DNA of 64,000 bases from Micromonospora inaquosa (GCF_003857055.1 NZ_QGSZ01000203.1:1-64000); one strand, 5' to 3'; shown: positions 19,761 through 29,700, counted from the first letter of the stretch. Translations and numbers: made by a program. The notes: generated by a model from the letters alone, not told the origin.

Positions 19761-20735
19761 ATGGAGATCGGCTACACCGCGACCCAGCTGCGGACCGCTG
19801 CCGTGGACGCGGTTCGCGCACCGTCGCTGCACAACACCCAGCCGTGGCGGCTACGGCTGCGCGACGGCGGCATCGAGGTGCTGGCCGACCCCGGCCGCCG
19901 GCTGCCGGCGACCGACCCGAGCGGGTGGGGGGTCCGGGTGGCCTGCGGCGCGGCGCTGTTCAACCTGCGGATCGCCCTGGCCGTCGCCGGCATCCCCGCC
20001 CAGGTGCGGCTGCGCCCCGATCCGGCCGAGCCGGACCTGCTGGCCCGGCTGGTGCCGGACGTCGCGCGTCGGCCCACCCCCGTCGAACAGAGCCTGTACG
20101 GGGCCATCCCCCGCCGGTTCAGCAACCGTCTGCCGTTCTGGCCCGACCCGGTGCCCGCCGACGCCCGGTGGCGCCTCGGCGAGGCGGCCCGCGCGGAACA
20201 GTGCTGGTTGGAGCTGCTGATCGGGGTGAGCGCGGTCTCCGCGTTCGGCGAGGTCGCGCGCGGCGCGCACCGGGTGTTGGAGCGCGACCCCGCATACCGG
20301 GCCGAACGCGAGCGATGGCTGCGTCGCGAGTACGCCCCGGACGGCGTACCCAGCTCGGCCGCAGGCCCGCAGGGCGAACCGCAGGACGTCCTGCCGGCCC
20401 GCGGCTACGGTGGGCGCGACCGTGCCCCCGGGCGGGACTTCGAACCGGAACCCCTGGTGGGGGTGCTGGGCTCGGTGGGCAACACCGCCGTTGACCAGGT
20501 GATCGCCGGGCAGGCCCTGCAACGCCTGTTGCTCACCGCCACGGATGCCGGGCTCAGCGTGTCGATGCTCTCCCAGCCGATCGAGGTGCCCTCGGCGCGG
20601 GAGCAGCTGCGCCTGGCACTGGGCCGGTTCGGCACGCCGCAGATGGCGCTGCGGATCGGGTACGGCCAACCGGGCCGACCGACCCCTCGACGAGGCGTGG
20701 ACGAGGTGCTGGACCTGCCGGTGGTGCCCGCCTGA
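19761..20735 (+). CDS. Second Acg-family nitroreductase-like protein
   Basis: 324 residues, a clear paralogue of the protein at 16142. Seen: RAPSLHNTQPWRLRLRDGG, VACGAALFNLRIALAVAGIPAQVRL, RFSNRLPFWPDPVP, and the C-terminal SVSMLSQPIEVPSAREQLRLALG. The spacer differs, with more charged residues (ARGYGGRDRAPGRDFEPE). The family binds FMN but often lacks part of the dimer interface needed for turnover. The ATG at 19761 follows GGGAGAGGGG. Divergent from devR with a box 91 bases upstream, so it is a probable DevR target. Confidence 0.87.
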   Translation: MEIGYTATQLRTAAVDAVRAPSLHNTQPWRLRLRDGGIEVLADPGRRLPATDPSGWGVRVACGAALFNLRIALAVAGIPAQVRLRPDPAEPDLLARLVPDVARRPTPVEQSLYGAIPRRFSNRLPFWPDPVPADARWRLGEAARAEQCWLELLIGVSAVSAFGEVARGAHRVLERDPAYRAERERWLRREYAPDGVPSSAAGPQGEPQDVLPARGYGGRDRAPGRDFEPEPLVGVLGSVGNTAVDQVIAGQALQRLLLTATDAGLSVSMLSQPIEVPSAREQLRLALGRFGTPQMALRIGYGQPGRPTPRRGVDEVLDLPVVPA

Positions 20736-20752
20736 ACCGGCCGGGGGCACGG

Positions 20753-21745
20753 TCAGGCAGCGAGGAGGGCGGCCTCCCGCGCCGGGTCCAGCCCGATCGA
20801 GCTGTGGTGTGGTCGCCCGGCGCGCCGCGGAACCGCACCGACCTCGCGCAGCCAGCGCCAGGTGTCCTCGACGGTCTCGGCCACCGGCCGGCAGGTCAAC
20901 CCGGCGGCCAGCGCGCGGGTCACGTCCCGTTCCAGCAACCCCCGGTACGGGTGGCCGCGCGGCAGCCAGATCGGCAGGTCGCTCCACGGCTGCACACCGG
21001 CGGCGAGGATCGACGCCGGCTCGGTCCAGCGCAGCCGGGCGTCGGCACCGGTGGCGGTCACGCACGCGTCGAGCAGCTCGCCCATCGTGGTCTGCCCCGG
21101 CCGACCGACAGCGTTGAACGTGCCGCCCACCCGGCGGGCGCCCGCGTCCAACATCCACCCCGCCAGGTCGCGGGCGTCGACGTACTGCACCGGCAGGTCG
21201 GCCGGCCCGGGGGCGAGCACGTCCCCGCCCCGCTCGATCCGCCGCAGCCACCAGGGCAGCCGGCCGATGTCCTCCCCCGGGCCCAGGATCAGGCCGGCCC
21301 GGGCAATCAGCGCGCGCTGCCCGAACACCTCCCGCACGGCACGCTCGGCACCGGCCTTGAGCTGCGGGTAGTCGCCGTCGACCGAACCCGGGTCGGCGTC
21401 CACCACCGGGGAGTCCTCGTGCAATCCGGAGGTGGCGTGGTCGGCGTAGACCGACCCGCTGGACACGTACACGTAGTGGCCGACCGTTGCGACCAGGGCG
21501 CGGGCGGCGTCGCCGGCAGCCCGTGGGGCACCGTCCCAGGTGTCCACCGCGACGTCCCACTCGCCGTCGGCCAGCGCGGCCAGGCCGTCGGGCGCGGTGC
21601 GGTCACCCCGCAACCGGTGTACGCCGGGCGGCACCGCGCCGTGTAGCCCTCGGTTGAACACCGTCACGGACCAGCCGCGGCGCACCGCCTCGGTGACTGT
21701 CGCCCCGCCCACGAAACCTGTACCACCCAACACCAGCAGTCGCAT
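20753..21745 (-). CDS. NAD-dependent epimerase/dehydratase family protein
   Basis: About 330 residues of the extended SDR type. The Rossmann motif GGTGFVG is at residues 7-13, followed by VTVFNRG. The Ser of YVYVSSGSVYADH and the YPQLK motif (YxxxK) give the catalytic dyad, and NAVGRPGQTTMGELLD lies later. Likely an NAD(P)-dependent sugar-nucleotide epimerase or isoflavone-reductase-like enzyme; the substrate is not evident. The ATG at 21745 (MRLLVLGG) with GGTGGAG before it is chosen over the ATG at 21775. It converges on the nitroreductase at 19761 with a 17-base gap. Confidence 0.83.
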   Translation of the reverse strand: MRLLVLGGTGFVGGATVTEAVRRGWSVTVFNRGLHGAVPPGVHRLRGDRTAPDGLAALADGEWDVAVDTWDGAPRAAGDAARALVATVGHYVYVSSGSVYADHATSGLHEDSPVVDADPGSVDGDYPQLKAGAERAVREVFGQRALIARAGLILGPGEDIGRLPWWLRRIERGGDVLAPGPADLPVQYVDARDLAGWMLDAGARRVGGTFNAVGRPGQTTMGELLDACVTATGADARLRWTEPASILAAGVQPWSDLPIWLPRGHPYRGLLERDVTRALAAGLTCRPVAETVEDTWRWLREVGAVPRRAGRPHHSSIGLDPAREAALLAA

Positions 21746-22123
21746 GCGCTCCACCCTGCCGGCCCGCGTCGGCACAGGACACCCCTGTTCACCGGCAGCG
21801 GATCTGCCCCTGGCAGAACCCCCGAGGCGAGTGCCGGTCAGCCACCGCCCGTCGACATCCCGGCCAGCGCCATCCCTGCGCCGATCGCCCGCCGAGACGT
21901 TCAGTGGTCGACAGTCGTCCAGGATGCAGGAAAGCCGCTCAGGGGCATGGTCAACGAAGTCGCCGATTGCGAAACTGCTTCAATGTGCGTCAGCACGGGC
22001 AATCGAGGCTCTTGACGCATTTGGTGACCAGGCGTGCCGCCCAGGTGACGCCACGTGCCGATCGGTGAGCCTGACCGCTACCCGAGGCTGATCCGACGTC
22101 GGCACAACCCGGACGGAGGGGGA
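21746..22123. other. Intergenic region with an inverted repeat
   Basis: 378 bases without a convincing gene between divergent transcripts. TGCGTCA (21986) and TGACGCA (22013) form a 7-bp inverted repeat with a 20-base spacer, the second arm overlapping TTGACG, which could be a -35 element for the ABC operon starting at 22124. No RNA gene was recognised. Confidence 0.4.
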
Positions 22124-23056
22124 ATGTCCAGCACACCGCTGTCCCTGCCGCGGCCATCCGAGCGGGCGCCCGAGTTCGGCCGGGACGCGCTCATCGTCTG
22201 CGAGAACCTGGTGCGGATCTACCAGACCGGTTCGATCGAGGTCCAGGCACTGCAGGGCCTGGACCTGGCAGTGGAGAGCGGTGAGCTGATCGCCGTCGTC
22301 GGTGCCTCCGGGTCGGGCAAGTCGACGCTGCTCTCCATCCTGGCCGGCATCGACGCCCCCACCGCCGGGCGGGTCCGGGTCGAGGAGTGGAATCTGCTGG
22401 CGATGTCCCGCGCGGACCGGGTCGACTACCGGCGGCGCACCGTCGGGTTCGTACGGCAGCAGACGGCGAGCAACCTGATCCCTTACCTGACCGCACGGGA
22501 GATGGTGGACCTGCCGATGAGAGCGGCCCGCACCGCGAAGGAGGAACGCCGGGAGCGCGCGGTCGAGCTACTGGACAGCCTCGGCGTCGCCGACTGCGCC
22601 GACCGGCGCCCCGGGCAACTCTCCGGAGGGCAGCAGATGCGGGTCGCGATCGCGGTGGCGCTGGCCAACCAGCCGCGGGTCCTGCTCGCCGACGAACCGA
22701 CCGGCGAGCTGGACGCCGCCACGTCCGCGGAGGTCTTCGGCGTGCTGCGCGACGTCAACCGGCGTTACGGCGTCACCGTTGTCGTGGTGACCCACGACCC
22801 GGAGGTCAGCGGGCAGGTCGAACGGACCGTCGCGATCCGGGACGGGCGCACCAGCAGCGAGGTGCTGCGCCGCAGCACCACCGACGCGGCGGGCGACACC
22901 CACATGATCGCCGAGGAGTACGCCGTGATGGACCGCGCCGGGCGGGTCCAGGTGCCCCGCGAGTTCCGCCAGGCGCTGGCGCTGACCCGACGGGTCCGAC
23001 TCGCCCTGGAACCCGACCACATCACGATCCACCCCGATGCGGGAAGCGGCGAATGA
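22124..23056 (+). CDS. ABC transporter ATPase with C-terminal AbrB-like domain
   Basis: 310 residues. ATPase part: Walker A GASGSGKST, signature LSGGQQMRVA, Walker B VLLADEPTGELD, His in VVTHDPE. After the ATPase (about residue 235) there is a linker and, at 264-310, a segment EYAVMDRAGRVQVPREFRQAL...VRLALEPDHITI that reads like one SpoVT-AbrB swapped-hairpin unit. That is unusual on an ABC ATPase and might mediate dimerisation or DNA contact. The ATG at 22124 has GGAGGGGG. It overlaps the second ATPase (ATGA), starting a four-gene operon with two permeases. Confidence 0.87.
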   Translation: MSSTPLSLPRPSERAPEFGRDALIVCENLVRIYQTGSIEVQALQGLDLAVESGELIAVVGASGSGKSTLLSILAGIDAPTAGRVRVEEWNLLAMSRADRVDYRRRTVGFVRQQTASNLIPYLTAREMVDLPMRAARTAKEERRERAVELLDSLGVADCADRRPGQLSGGQQMRVAIAVALANQPRVLLADEPTGELDAATSAEVFGVLRDVNRRYGVTVVVVTHDPEVSGQVERTVAIRDGRTSSEVLRRSTTDAAGDTHMIAEEYAVMDRAGRVQVPREFRQALALTRRVRLALEPDHITIHPDAGSGE

Positions 23057-23775
23057 GTAGCGAGCCGCTGCTCAGCGTGCGCGGCGTACACCGGCGATTC
23101 GGCACCGGGCCGACCCTCGTACACGCCCTGCGCGGGGTGTCGTTCGACGTGGCCGCCGGCTCCATGGTGGCGCTCGTCGGCCGGTCCGGCTCGGGCAAGA
23201 CCACCCTGCTCAACGTCATCGGCGGCCTGGACCGCCCGGACACCGGCACCGTGCACGTCAACGGCACCGACGTCACCGCGCTCGACGAGGATGGCCTGTC
23301 CCTGCTGCGGCGCGAGAAGGTGTCGTACGTCTTCCAGAGCTTCGGGTTGATCCCGGTGCTGTCGGCCGCGGAGAACGTCGCCGCCCCGCTGCGGCTGGCC
23401 CGCGTCGCCCCCGCCCAGCGCGAGCGGCGGGTCGAGTTGCTGCTGGAACTGGTCGGCCTGGCCGACCACGCCCGGCAGCGGCCGACCGAGCTGTCCGGCG
23501 GCCAGCAGCAGCGGGTGGCGATCGCCCGCGCGTTGGCTGCCTCGCCCCGGCTTCTGCTCGCCGACGAGCCCACCGGGCAACTGGACGCCGAGACAGGCCT
23601 GTCGGTGATGGCCCTGCTGCGCGGGGTAGTGGAATCCGAAGGCGTCACCGTACTGGTGTCGACGCACGACGCGGTGATGATGGCCTTGGCCGACCGGGTA
23701 ATCCGCATCCACGACGGGCACCTGCACGAACAGGCGGCCGGGCAGCCGTACGAGTCCACGCCGGACGTCGGGTGA
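23053..23775 (+). CDS. ABC transporter ATP-binding protein (MacB/LolD type)
   Basis: 240 residues with Walker A GRSGSGKTT, Q-loop YVFQSFGLIPVL, signature LSGGQQQRVA, Walker B LLLADEPTGQLD and STHDAVM. It has no C-terminal extension, unlike the ATPase just upstream. The ATG overlaps the previous stop (ATGA), and the first permease starts seven bases after its own stop. Two different ATPases next to two different permeases suggest either a heterodimeric ATPase pair or two transporters in one operon. Confidence 0.9.
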   Translation: MSSEPLLSVRGVHRRFGTGPTLVHALRGVSFDVAAGSMVALVGRSGSGKTTLLNVIGGLDRPDTGTVHVNGTDVTALDEDGLSLLRREKVSYVFQSFGLIPVLSAAENVAAPLRLARVAPAQRERRVELLLELVGLADHARQRPTELSGGQQQRVAIARALAASPRLLLADEPTGQLDAETGLSVMALLRGVVESEGVTVLVSTHDAVMMALADRVIRIHDGHLHEQAAGQPYESTPDVG

Positions 23776-23782
23776 CGCGACG

Positions 23783-26700
23783 ATGCTGAGGCTGGTCAGC
23801 CGGCGCGCCCGCGCGCAGTGGCCGTTGCTGGCAGCCCTGCTCGGGGTCGTCACGATCGGCGCGACACTGCTGGGCACCTGCACCCTGCTGGTCACCCGCA
23901 CCGCCGAGCGGGCGCTGGAGGTCGCCATGGCCCGCGCCGCCCCGGCCGACGTCGACGTGACCGTCTACACCGGCACGGTCGAGGGCCGGGACGCGTCCTC
24001 CGTCACCGCGGACACCCGCACCGCGTTGACCTCCGCGCTCGCGCCGTTCGCGGTGACAACATCCGCGCGGGCGTCGACAGTGCTGCGGGCGCTGCCGCCC
24101 GAACTCGCCCCGGGCACCACCGTCGCGGCCCAGGCGTACCTGTCGGGGCTGGACGACCTGCCGGCCCGAGCCGAGCTGGTCACCGGGCGCTGGCCACAGC
24201 ACCCCGGCGACGCGGTGCTGCTGGAGCCCACCGCTGAACGGCTCGGCCTCACCCCCGGTCGCCGGGTACGCCTCGGCGCCGAGCTGGCCCACCCGCCCGT
24301 CCCGGCCCTCGAGGTGACAGTCGTCGGTGTGGTGCGCCCGCTGTCGGGGCGCGGCTGGGACCGCGACCCGCTGGCCGCGGCCGGCTCCGCCACCGGCTAC
24401 CGCGACGGCCGGTTCCTCCAGCCGGTCAACGCCTACGGCCCGTTCCTCGTCGACCTCGCCGACCTGGTCACCACGGGCGCCACCATCGACCGGATGGAGG
24501 TCACCGCCCATCCGGACCTGTCGCACCCCAACCGCCGGGACCTGGAGGCCGCGGCCGGGGCCGTCCGCCGTGCCGACCGCGCACTGGCCGGCGCCCTCGG
24601 TGACCGCGTCCAGCTCGCACGGGTCTCCTCCGACCTGCCGCTGACCCTGCGGGCCGCCGACGACCAACTGCACGTCACCGCCGCCGTCGTGCTCGCCATC
24701 GCCGTCCTCGGCGGTGTCCTGACCGCGACGGCACTCGTCCTCGCCGGCCGGTTGACCGCGGGCATCCGCGCCGACGAGACCGCCCTGCGGTCCACCCTGG
24801 GCACCAGTCGTCGCCAACTCGCCGCCACCGCGACACTCGAGGCGGGGCTGGTGGCCGTCGTCGCCGCCGCGCTCGCGATACCTGCCTCGTCGGCCCTGCA
24901 CGCCGGCCTGACCCACCTGTCGCCGCTGGACGACGCCGGCCTGACCGTCCGGCCGGCCAGCACCAGCGCCCAGATCCTCGCGGTCGCCGCCGGCGCGCTG
25001 GTGCTCGCCGCTGTGCTCACCGTCCTGGCGATCCGACCCGTTCCGGCAGCCGGCGACCGGCGTACCCGCCGCGAACTGCTGGCGCGATCCGGCGCCGACC
25101 TGATGCTCGCGGTATTCGCCGCCGTCGGATGGTGGCAGCTGTACGCTCAGCCGGCCACCGCCGGCCCACCCGACGCGGTGGTGCTCGCGCCGGCGCTGCT
25201 GCTCACCGCGGGTGCCGCCCTGGCGCTCCGGGTGGTACTGCCCGCCCTGCGCGGCGTCGACCGGCTGGCGTACCGCGCCCGCGGGTTGGCGCTTCCACTG
25301 GCCGTCTCCGAGGCCGCCCGCCGGCCCCAGGCCGTCGCCGCCGGGCTGCTGGTCGGGCTGACCTGCGCAGCCGGAACCTTCGGCCTCGCCTTGGGAACCA
25401 CCTGGCACCAGTCGCAACGCGACCAGGCCGCGCTCTCCGTCGGCACCGACCTGGCCCTCACCCTCAGCACGGCACCCGTGGCCGGAGAGGGCGCGGCGGT
25501 CAGCGCGGCGACCTCGGGGACCGTGAGTCCGGCCCTCGACCGTGGCACCGCCGTCGGTCAGTGGCTCGGCACCGCCGGCGACGCGCCACGCCTGGTCGCC
25601 ATCGACACCACCCGCGCCGACGCGCTGCTGCGCGGGCGGCTGGACAGCGACCGCGACTGGGCGGACGTGGGTGCCACGCTGGCGCCCCGCACCCGGGTCA
25701 CCGGCATCGCCATTCCGACTGCCGCCCCGCTCGTCCTGAGCGGGACCGCGGCCGGCGACACCTCGCTCACCGTGACGCCCCGGCTGCTGCTGCAGGACAC
25801 CACCGGCCTCCGCACGTCCTGCACCGGTCCGGCCGTACCGCTCGACGGCCGGGAGTATCCGCTGCCCGCCTGCGCGACGGCTGACGGGCAGCGCCTCGTC
25901 GCGGTCGTCCTGCCGGTCAGCGCCGACGCGGCCGGCGGACCCGTCGCCGTAACCGTCACCCTCACCGTGCCGCCCGCCTCATCGACGGAGAGGTCCACTG
26001 ACGGATCGGATTGGACCGCCACATCCGCGCCGCCGGTCCCGAGCAAGGTGAGGGACCCGAGCGTCACGCTCTCCAACACGTCGACGGGAACCGCGCTACG
26101 GATGGCCGCGACCGTCGACCTCGGCGGCGCCGACGACGCCGCCCGGACCCTCGTCGCCACCGCCTTCCCGGACCCCGGCCCGGTCCCCGCCGCTGTCTCC
26201 GCCCGCTTTGCCAGCGAGGCGGGTGCCAGCACCGGCAGCCAGCTCAGCGTCACGGTCGGCACCACGCCCGTCCCGATCGTCGTCACCGAGGTCGTGCCGA
26301 CCGTACCGTCCGCCCCCGGCGCCGTCGCCGTCCTGGCCGACCTGGACACGCTGTCCCGGGCACGCGTCGTCACCGGGGACCTGACGTTCCCGGTCGACGC
26401 CTGGTGGGTCGGCCACCCGGCCGGTCCCGGTGCCGCCGAGCGGGCCACCGCCCTGCACCTGGGCACGGTCACGACCCGCGAGGCGGAGACCGCCCGCCTC
26501 GCCGGCGGCCCGCTGCGCGCCGGGCTGCCGGCCGCGCTCCGGCTCATCGTCCCGGCCGCGGCCCTGCTGCTGCTCGCCGGCGTCGTCCTGCACGTCACCT
26601 GCGATGTGCAGGTCCGCGCCGTCGAGGTGGCGCGGCTACGCGGCCTGGGGATGTCCCGACGCGACATCCGGGCCGTGCTGCTCGGTCAGCACGTCGGCGT

Positions 26701-26944
26701 GCTGCTGCCCCTGCTCGCGGCGGGCGCGGCCGTCGGCGCGCTCACCACCCGTGTCGTCGCTCCCCTGCTCGTGCGCTCCGACACCGGCGCCGCGCCCGTC
26801 CCGGCCGCCCAGCCACACTGGCCGTGGCCAGCCGAGGCGACACTGCTCGTCGTACTGCTGACCGGATGCGTACTGGCGGTCGCCGCCGTGGTCACCGTCC
26901 AGGTCCGCCGGGCCGACGCCGCGCACCTGCGGGTGGCGCCGTGA
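23783..26944 (+). CDS. Large FtsX-type ABC permease (1053 aa)
   Basis: 1053 residues. It has an N-terminal membrane anchor (LLAALLGVVTIGATLLGTCTLL) and a large extracytoplasmic region. FtsX-like cores follow at about 290-420 (VVLAIAVLGGVLTATALVLAG and the segments after it), segments near 440-540, a second extracytoplasmic region with many Thr/Ser/Pro, and a final core (LRLIVPAAALLLLAGVVL, RLRGLGMSRRDIRAVLLGQHV). The arrangement is two FtsX halves, each with an outside domain. Cargo unknown; candidates are lipoproteins, glycolipids or peptides. Overlaps the next permease by four bases (GTGA). Confidence 0.85.
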   Translation: MLRLVSRRARAQWPLLAALLGVVTIGATLLGTCTLLVTRTAERALEVAMARAAPADVDVTVYTGTVEGRDASSVTADTRTALTSALAPFAVTTSARASTVLRALPPELAPGTTVAAQAYLSGLDDLPARAELVTGRWPQHPGDAVLLEPTAERLGLTPGRRVRLGAELAHPPVPALEVTVVGVVRPLSGRGWDRDPLAAAGSATGYRDGRFLQPVNAYGPFLVDLADLVTTGATIDRMEVTAHPDLSHPNRRDLEAAAGAVRRADRALAGALGDRVQLARVSSDLPLTLRAADDQLHVTAAVVLAIAVLGGVLTATALVLAGRLTAGIRADETALRSTLGTSRRQLAATATLEAGLVAVVAAALAIPASSALHAGLTHLSPLDDAGLTVRPASTSAQILAVAAGALVLAAVLTVLAIRPVPAAGDRRTRRELLARSGADLMLAVFAAVGWWQLYAQPATAGPPDAVVLAPALLLTAGAALALRVVLPALRGVDRLAYRARGLALPLAVSEAARRPQAVAAGLLVGLTCAAGTFGLALGTTWHQSQRDQAALSVGTDLALTLSTAPVAGEGAAVSAATSGTVSPALDRGTAVGQWLGTAGDAPRLVAIDTTRADALLRGRLDSDRDWADVGATLAPRTRVTGIAIPTAAPLVLSGTAAGDTSLTVTPRLLLQDTTGLRTSCTGPAVPLDGREYPLPACATADGQRLVAVVLPVSADAAGGPVAVTVTLTVPPASSTERSTDGSDWTATSAPPVPSKVRDPSVTLSNTSTGTALRMAATVDLGGADDAARTLVATAFPDPGPVPAAVSARFASEAGASTGSQLSVTVGTTPVPIVVTEVVPTVPSAPGAVAVLADLDTLSRARVVTGDLTFPVDAWWVGHPAGPGAAERATALHLGTVTTREAETARLAGGPLRAGLPAALRLIVPAAALLLLAGVVLHVTCDVQVRAVEVARLRGLGMSRRDIRAVLLGQHVGVLLPLLAAGAAVGALTTRVVAPLLVRSDTGAAPVPAAQPHWPWPAEATLLVVLLTGCVLAVAAVVTVQVRRADAAHLRVAP

Positions 26945-29691
26945 ACCGGTGGCTGACCCGCCGGTGGCCGGCGCCGCACTGGCCCAGCATCCGCGGCCGT
27001 GGCCGTACCGATCTCGGCCCGCTGCTGCTCACCGGCGCCGTCATCGCGATCGTCGCGCTGCTCGCCGGGGCCGTGCCGGCGCTGCTGCGCGCCGCCGCCG
27101 ACAACGCCGTCCAGGACACGGTCCGCCGCGCCGGCCACGACTCGAACGTCCTCGCACACGCGGACTGGGAACGCGACGACGGCCCGAACGGCGGGCGGGT
27201 CCGGACAGCCGGTCTCGCCGACGACATCGAGAACTTCCGCGCCCGGGCGACCTACGCGCTCGGGCCCGACCTGGACGCCGCGCTGCTCCCGCCCGTCGCA
27301 GTTGTCAACGGCCCGATCCTCAGCGTCAGCGAGGGCAACGTGCCGCGTACCTTCCAGTTCACCTACCTGGCCGGTGACCTCGACGGCCCGGACGTGACCT
27401 GGGTCGCCGGCAACGCACCCGGCCCCGCCGTCCCCGACGAATACATCGAGGTCCCCTACGACGGACCGCCCTGGCCGGTGCAGGTCGGCCTCTCCGAGGC
27501 GGACGCCGCCGCACTCGGCCTCGGCCCCGGCGATCGAATCCCGGTCAAGGACGGCCAGGGTCACGACAAAAACGTCCGGATCAGCGGAATCTACCGACCC
27601 GCGGACAGCGCCGACCCCGCCTGGCAACTCGCTCCGGCGCTGCTGGAACCCGTGCCGGGCGCCGACGGCGTGGGGACCACCCGGTTCGGCGGCCTGCTGT
27701 CGCGCGAGTCGCTACCGGACGCCCGGCTCGCCATCGACGAGGACCAACTGCGGCGCACCGTCCACTTCGTCGCCGAACCCGACGCGCTCACCTGGGACGC
27801 CACAGCGGCGCTCGCCAGCCAGGTGGTCAAGCTCAAGGCGGTCTCCGGCTCAAGCGTCCGCGAAGAGCCCCTGCGCTGGGAATCGCAGCTCGACACCACC
27901 CTGCGTGCGGCCCGTGCCCGAAACAGCGCCGCTTCCGCGCAGGCCGCCGTCCTGCTCGTCGGGGTGCTGACCGCCACGGTACTGGTCCTGCTGCTCGCCG
28001 CCGACCTGCTGGTACGCCGCCGTACGCCGGCGTTGAGCGCCGCCCGGCAGCGTGGGGCGGCGCTGCCCGACCTGGGTACGGAACTGGTCATCGAGTCCAC
28101 GGTGGTGGCCGTGTCGGCCGCCGCCGTCGGGCTCGCGCTCGCCCGCGCGGCCGCGCCGGGCGTCCACTGGGCCTGGGCCGTTCCCGTGGTCCTCGCCGGT
28201 GCCGCCGCCGGGCCGGCGTTCGGCACCCTCGCCGCCGCCCGCGCCAGCCGGGACCGGCGCCAACCCGCCAACCCGACCGCTCGGCGCTGGATCCGGGCCA
28301 CCGGTCAGCTGCGTCGCACCGCCGTGGAGGTCGCTGTCCTGATCGCCGCGGTCGCCGCCTTCGGCATACTGCACCAGCGCGGGATCGTGCCCGCCGCCGA
28401 CGACGGCGGCACGGGTGAGCTGACCGGCGACCTGATCCTGCCGATCAGCGCCCTCGCCCTGGGCGCGCTCGTCGGCGCGCTCGTCCTGCGCCGGCTGGTG
28501 CCCCTCGGTGCCCGGTTCGCGCTCCGACAGGCCCTTCGCTCGCGCCGCCCGCTGGCCGTGTTCGGTGCCGCCCGGGCGGCCACAACGGCCGGGCGCGCGC
28601 TGCCGCTGCTGGTTCTGGTCAGCAGCACGGCGCTCGCGTCGTTCGCGCTGATCCTCGGCAGCACCGTCACCCGGGGTCTGGCCGACGGCGCGTGGGACAC
28701 CGTCGGCGCGGACGCCCGCGTCGACGTCGGTGCTGACGCCGAGGCCGCCACACCCGCACTGGCGGAGCGCATCACCGCCGCACCCGGGGTGGATCAGGTC
28801 GTCGTCGCGCAGGTGACCGACTCGGCGCGCGTCTTCAGCGAATCGACACTGCTCGCCCCACGCCTGGTCATCGTGGACACCGCCGCGTTCCAGCGCCTGC
28901 TGGCCACCACCCCGCTGCCCGACGCGTCGGCGCTGGCCCGGCTCACGGCACCCGGCCCCGGGGACGTCCCCGCGCTGGTCCGATCGAGTCGCGGCGAGCT
29001 GCGGGCCGGCACCCCGCTGCAACTGTCCCGGGATGACGCCCCGGCGATCCGTCTCACCGCGGTCGGTACCGCTCCCTCCGTCGGCGGCGCCGGCGACGTC
29101 GTCATCGTGGACGTCGCGGCCCTCGCCGACGCCGGGCTGCCCGCCGTTCCGAACACCGTCTGGGTGACCGGCCCCGGCGCGGCGCGGGCCGTGTCGAACA
29201 TCGACGTCGCCGCCGACGTCGTGCTGCGCGCGGACGTCCTGCGGACGCAGCGGGTGGCTCCGCTGACCGCGGGGCTCCTACGGCTGGCGTGGACGGCCGC
29301 CGCCGTGCTGCTGGCGCTGGGGCTGCTCGGCCTCATGCTCGCCGCCGCCGCCGGTGCGTCGGAGCGGTGGCAGACCCTGACCCGGCTGCGGACCCTCGGC
29401 CTTCGGCCACGCGACGCCCGTTGGGTCGCCGCCGGAGAGGTGCTGCCGCCGGTCGTGGTCGCCGCGGTGTGCGGCCCGCTGCTCGGGGCCCTGCTCGCAC
29501 GCCTGACGCTCGGCCCGCTCGACCTGCGGCTGCTCACCGGCCAAGCCGCCGACCCGGCGGCGGTCCTGCCGTGGTGGCTGCTCGGCCTGCTGAGCGTGGC
29601 GGTGCTGGCGGCGGCCACTGCGGTCGTACCCGTCGAGTCGGCGCTGCGGCGACGCGACCGGCTGAGTGAGGTGCTCCGCGCCGGCGAGTGA
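26941..29691 (+). CDS. Large FtsX-type ABC permease (916 aa)
   Basis: 916 residues from the GTG at 26941, which overlaps the upstream stop. The N-terminal anchor DLGPLLLTGAVIAIVALLAGAVPALL is followed by an outside domain (ADNAVQDTVRRAGHDSN... to ...WESQLDTTLRAAR). A core begins AQAAVLLVGVLTATVLVLLLAADLLVRRRTPALSAARQRGAALPDL, followed by more spans, a second outside domain and the last core ending RLRTLGLRPRDARWVAAGEVLPP. It is related in layout to the 1053-residue permease before it. Last gene of the four-gene ABC operon, ending ten bases before the left repeat of the genomic island. Confidence 0.85.
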   Translation: MNRWLTRRWPAPHWPSIRGRGRTDLGPLLLTGAVIAIVALLAGAVPALLRAAADNAVQDTVRRAGHDSNVLAHADWERDDGPNGGRVRTAGLADDIENFRARATYALGPDLDAALLPPVAVVNGPILSVSEGNVPRTFQFTYLAGDLDGPDVTWVAGNAPGPAVPDEYIEVPYDGPPWPVQVGLSEADAAALGLGPGDRIPVKDGQGHDKNVRISGIYRPADSADPAWQLAPALLEPVPGADGVGTTRFGGLLSRESLPDARLAIDEDQLRRTVHFVAEPDALTWDATAALASQVVKLKAVSGSSVREEPLRWESQLDTTLRAARARNSAASAQAAVLLVGVLTATVLVLLLAADLLVRRRTPALSAARQRGAALPDLGTELVIESTVVAVSAAAVGLALARAAAPGVHWAWAVPVVLAGAAAGPAFGTLAAARASRDRRQPANPTARRWIRATGQLRRTAVEVAVLIAAVAAFGILHQRGIVPAADDGGTGELTGDLILPISALALGALVGALVLRRLVPLGARFALRQALRSRRPLAVFGAARAATTAGRALPLLVLVSSTALASFALILGSTVTRGLADGAWDTVGADARVDVGADAEAATPALAERITAAPGVDQVVVAQVTDSARVFSESTLLAPRLVIVDTAAFQRLLATTPLPDASALARLTAPGPGDVPALVRSSRGELRAGTPLQLSRDDAPAIRLTAVGTAPSVGGAGDVVIVDVAALADAGLPAVPNTVWVTGPGAARAVSNIDVAADVVLRADVLRTQRVAPLTAGLLRLAWTAAAVLLALGLLGLMLAAAAGASERWQTLTRLRTLGLRPRDARWVAAGEVLPPVVVAAVCGPLLGALLARLTLGPLDLRLLTGQAADPAAVLPWWLLGLLSVAVLAAATAVVPVESALRRRDRLSEVLRAGE

Positions 29692-29700
29692 CCGGCTACA

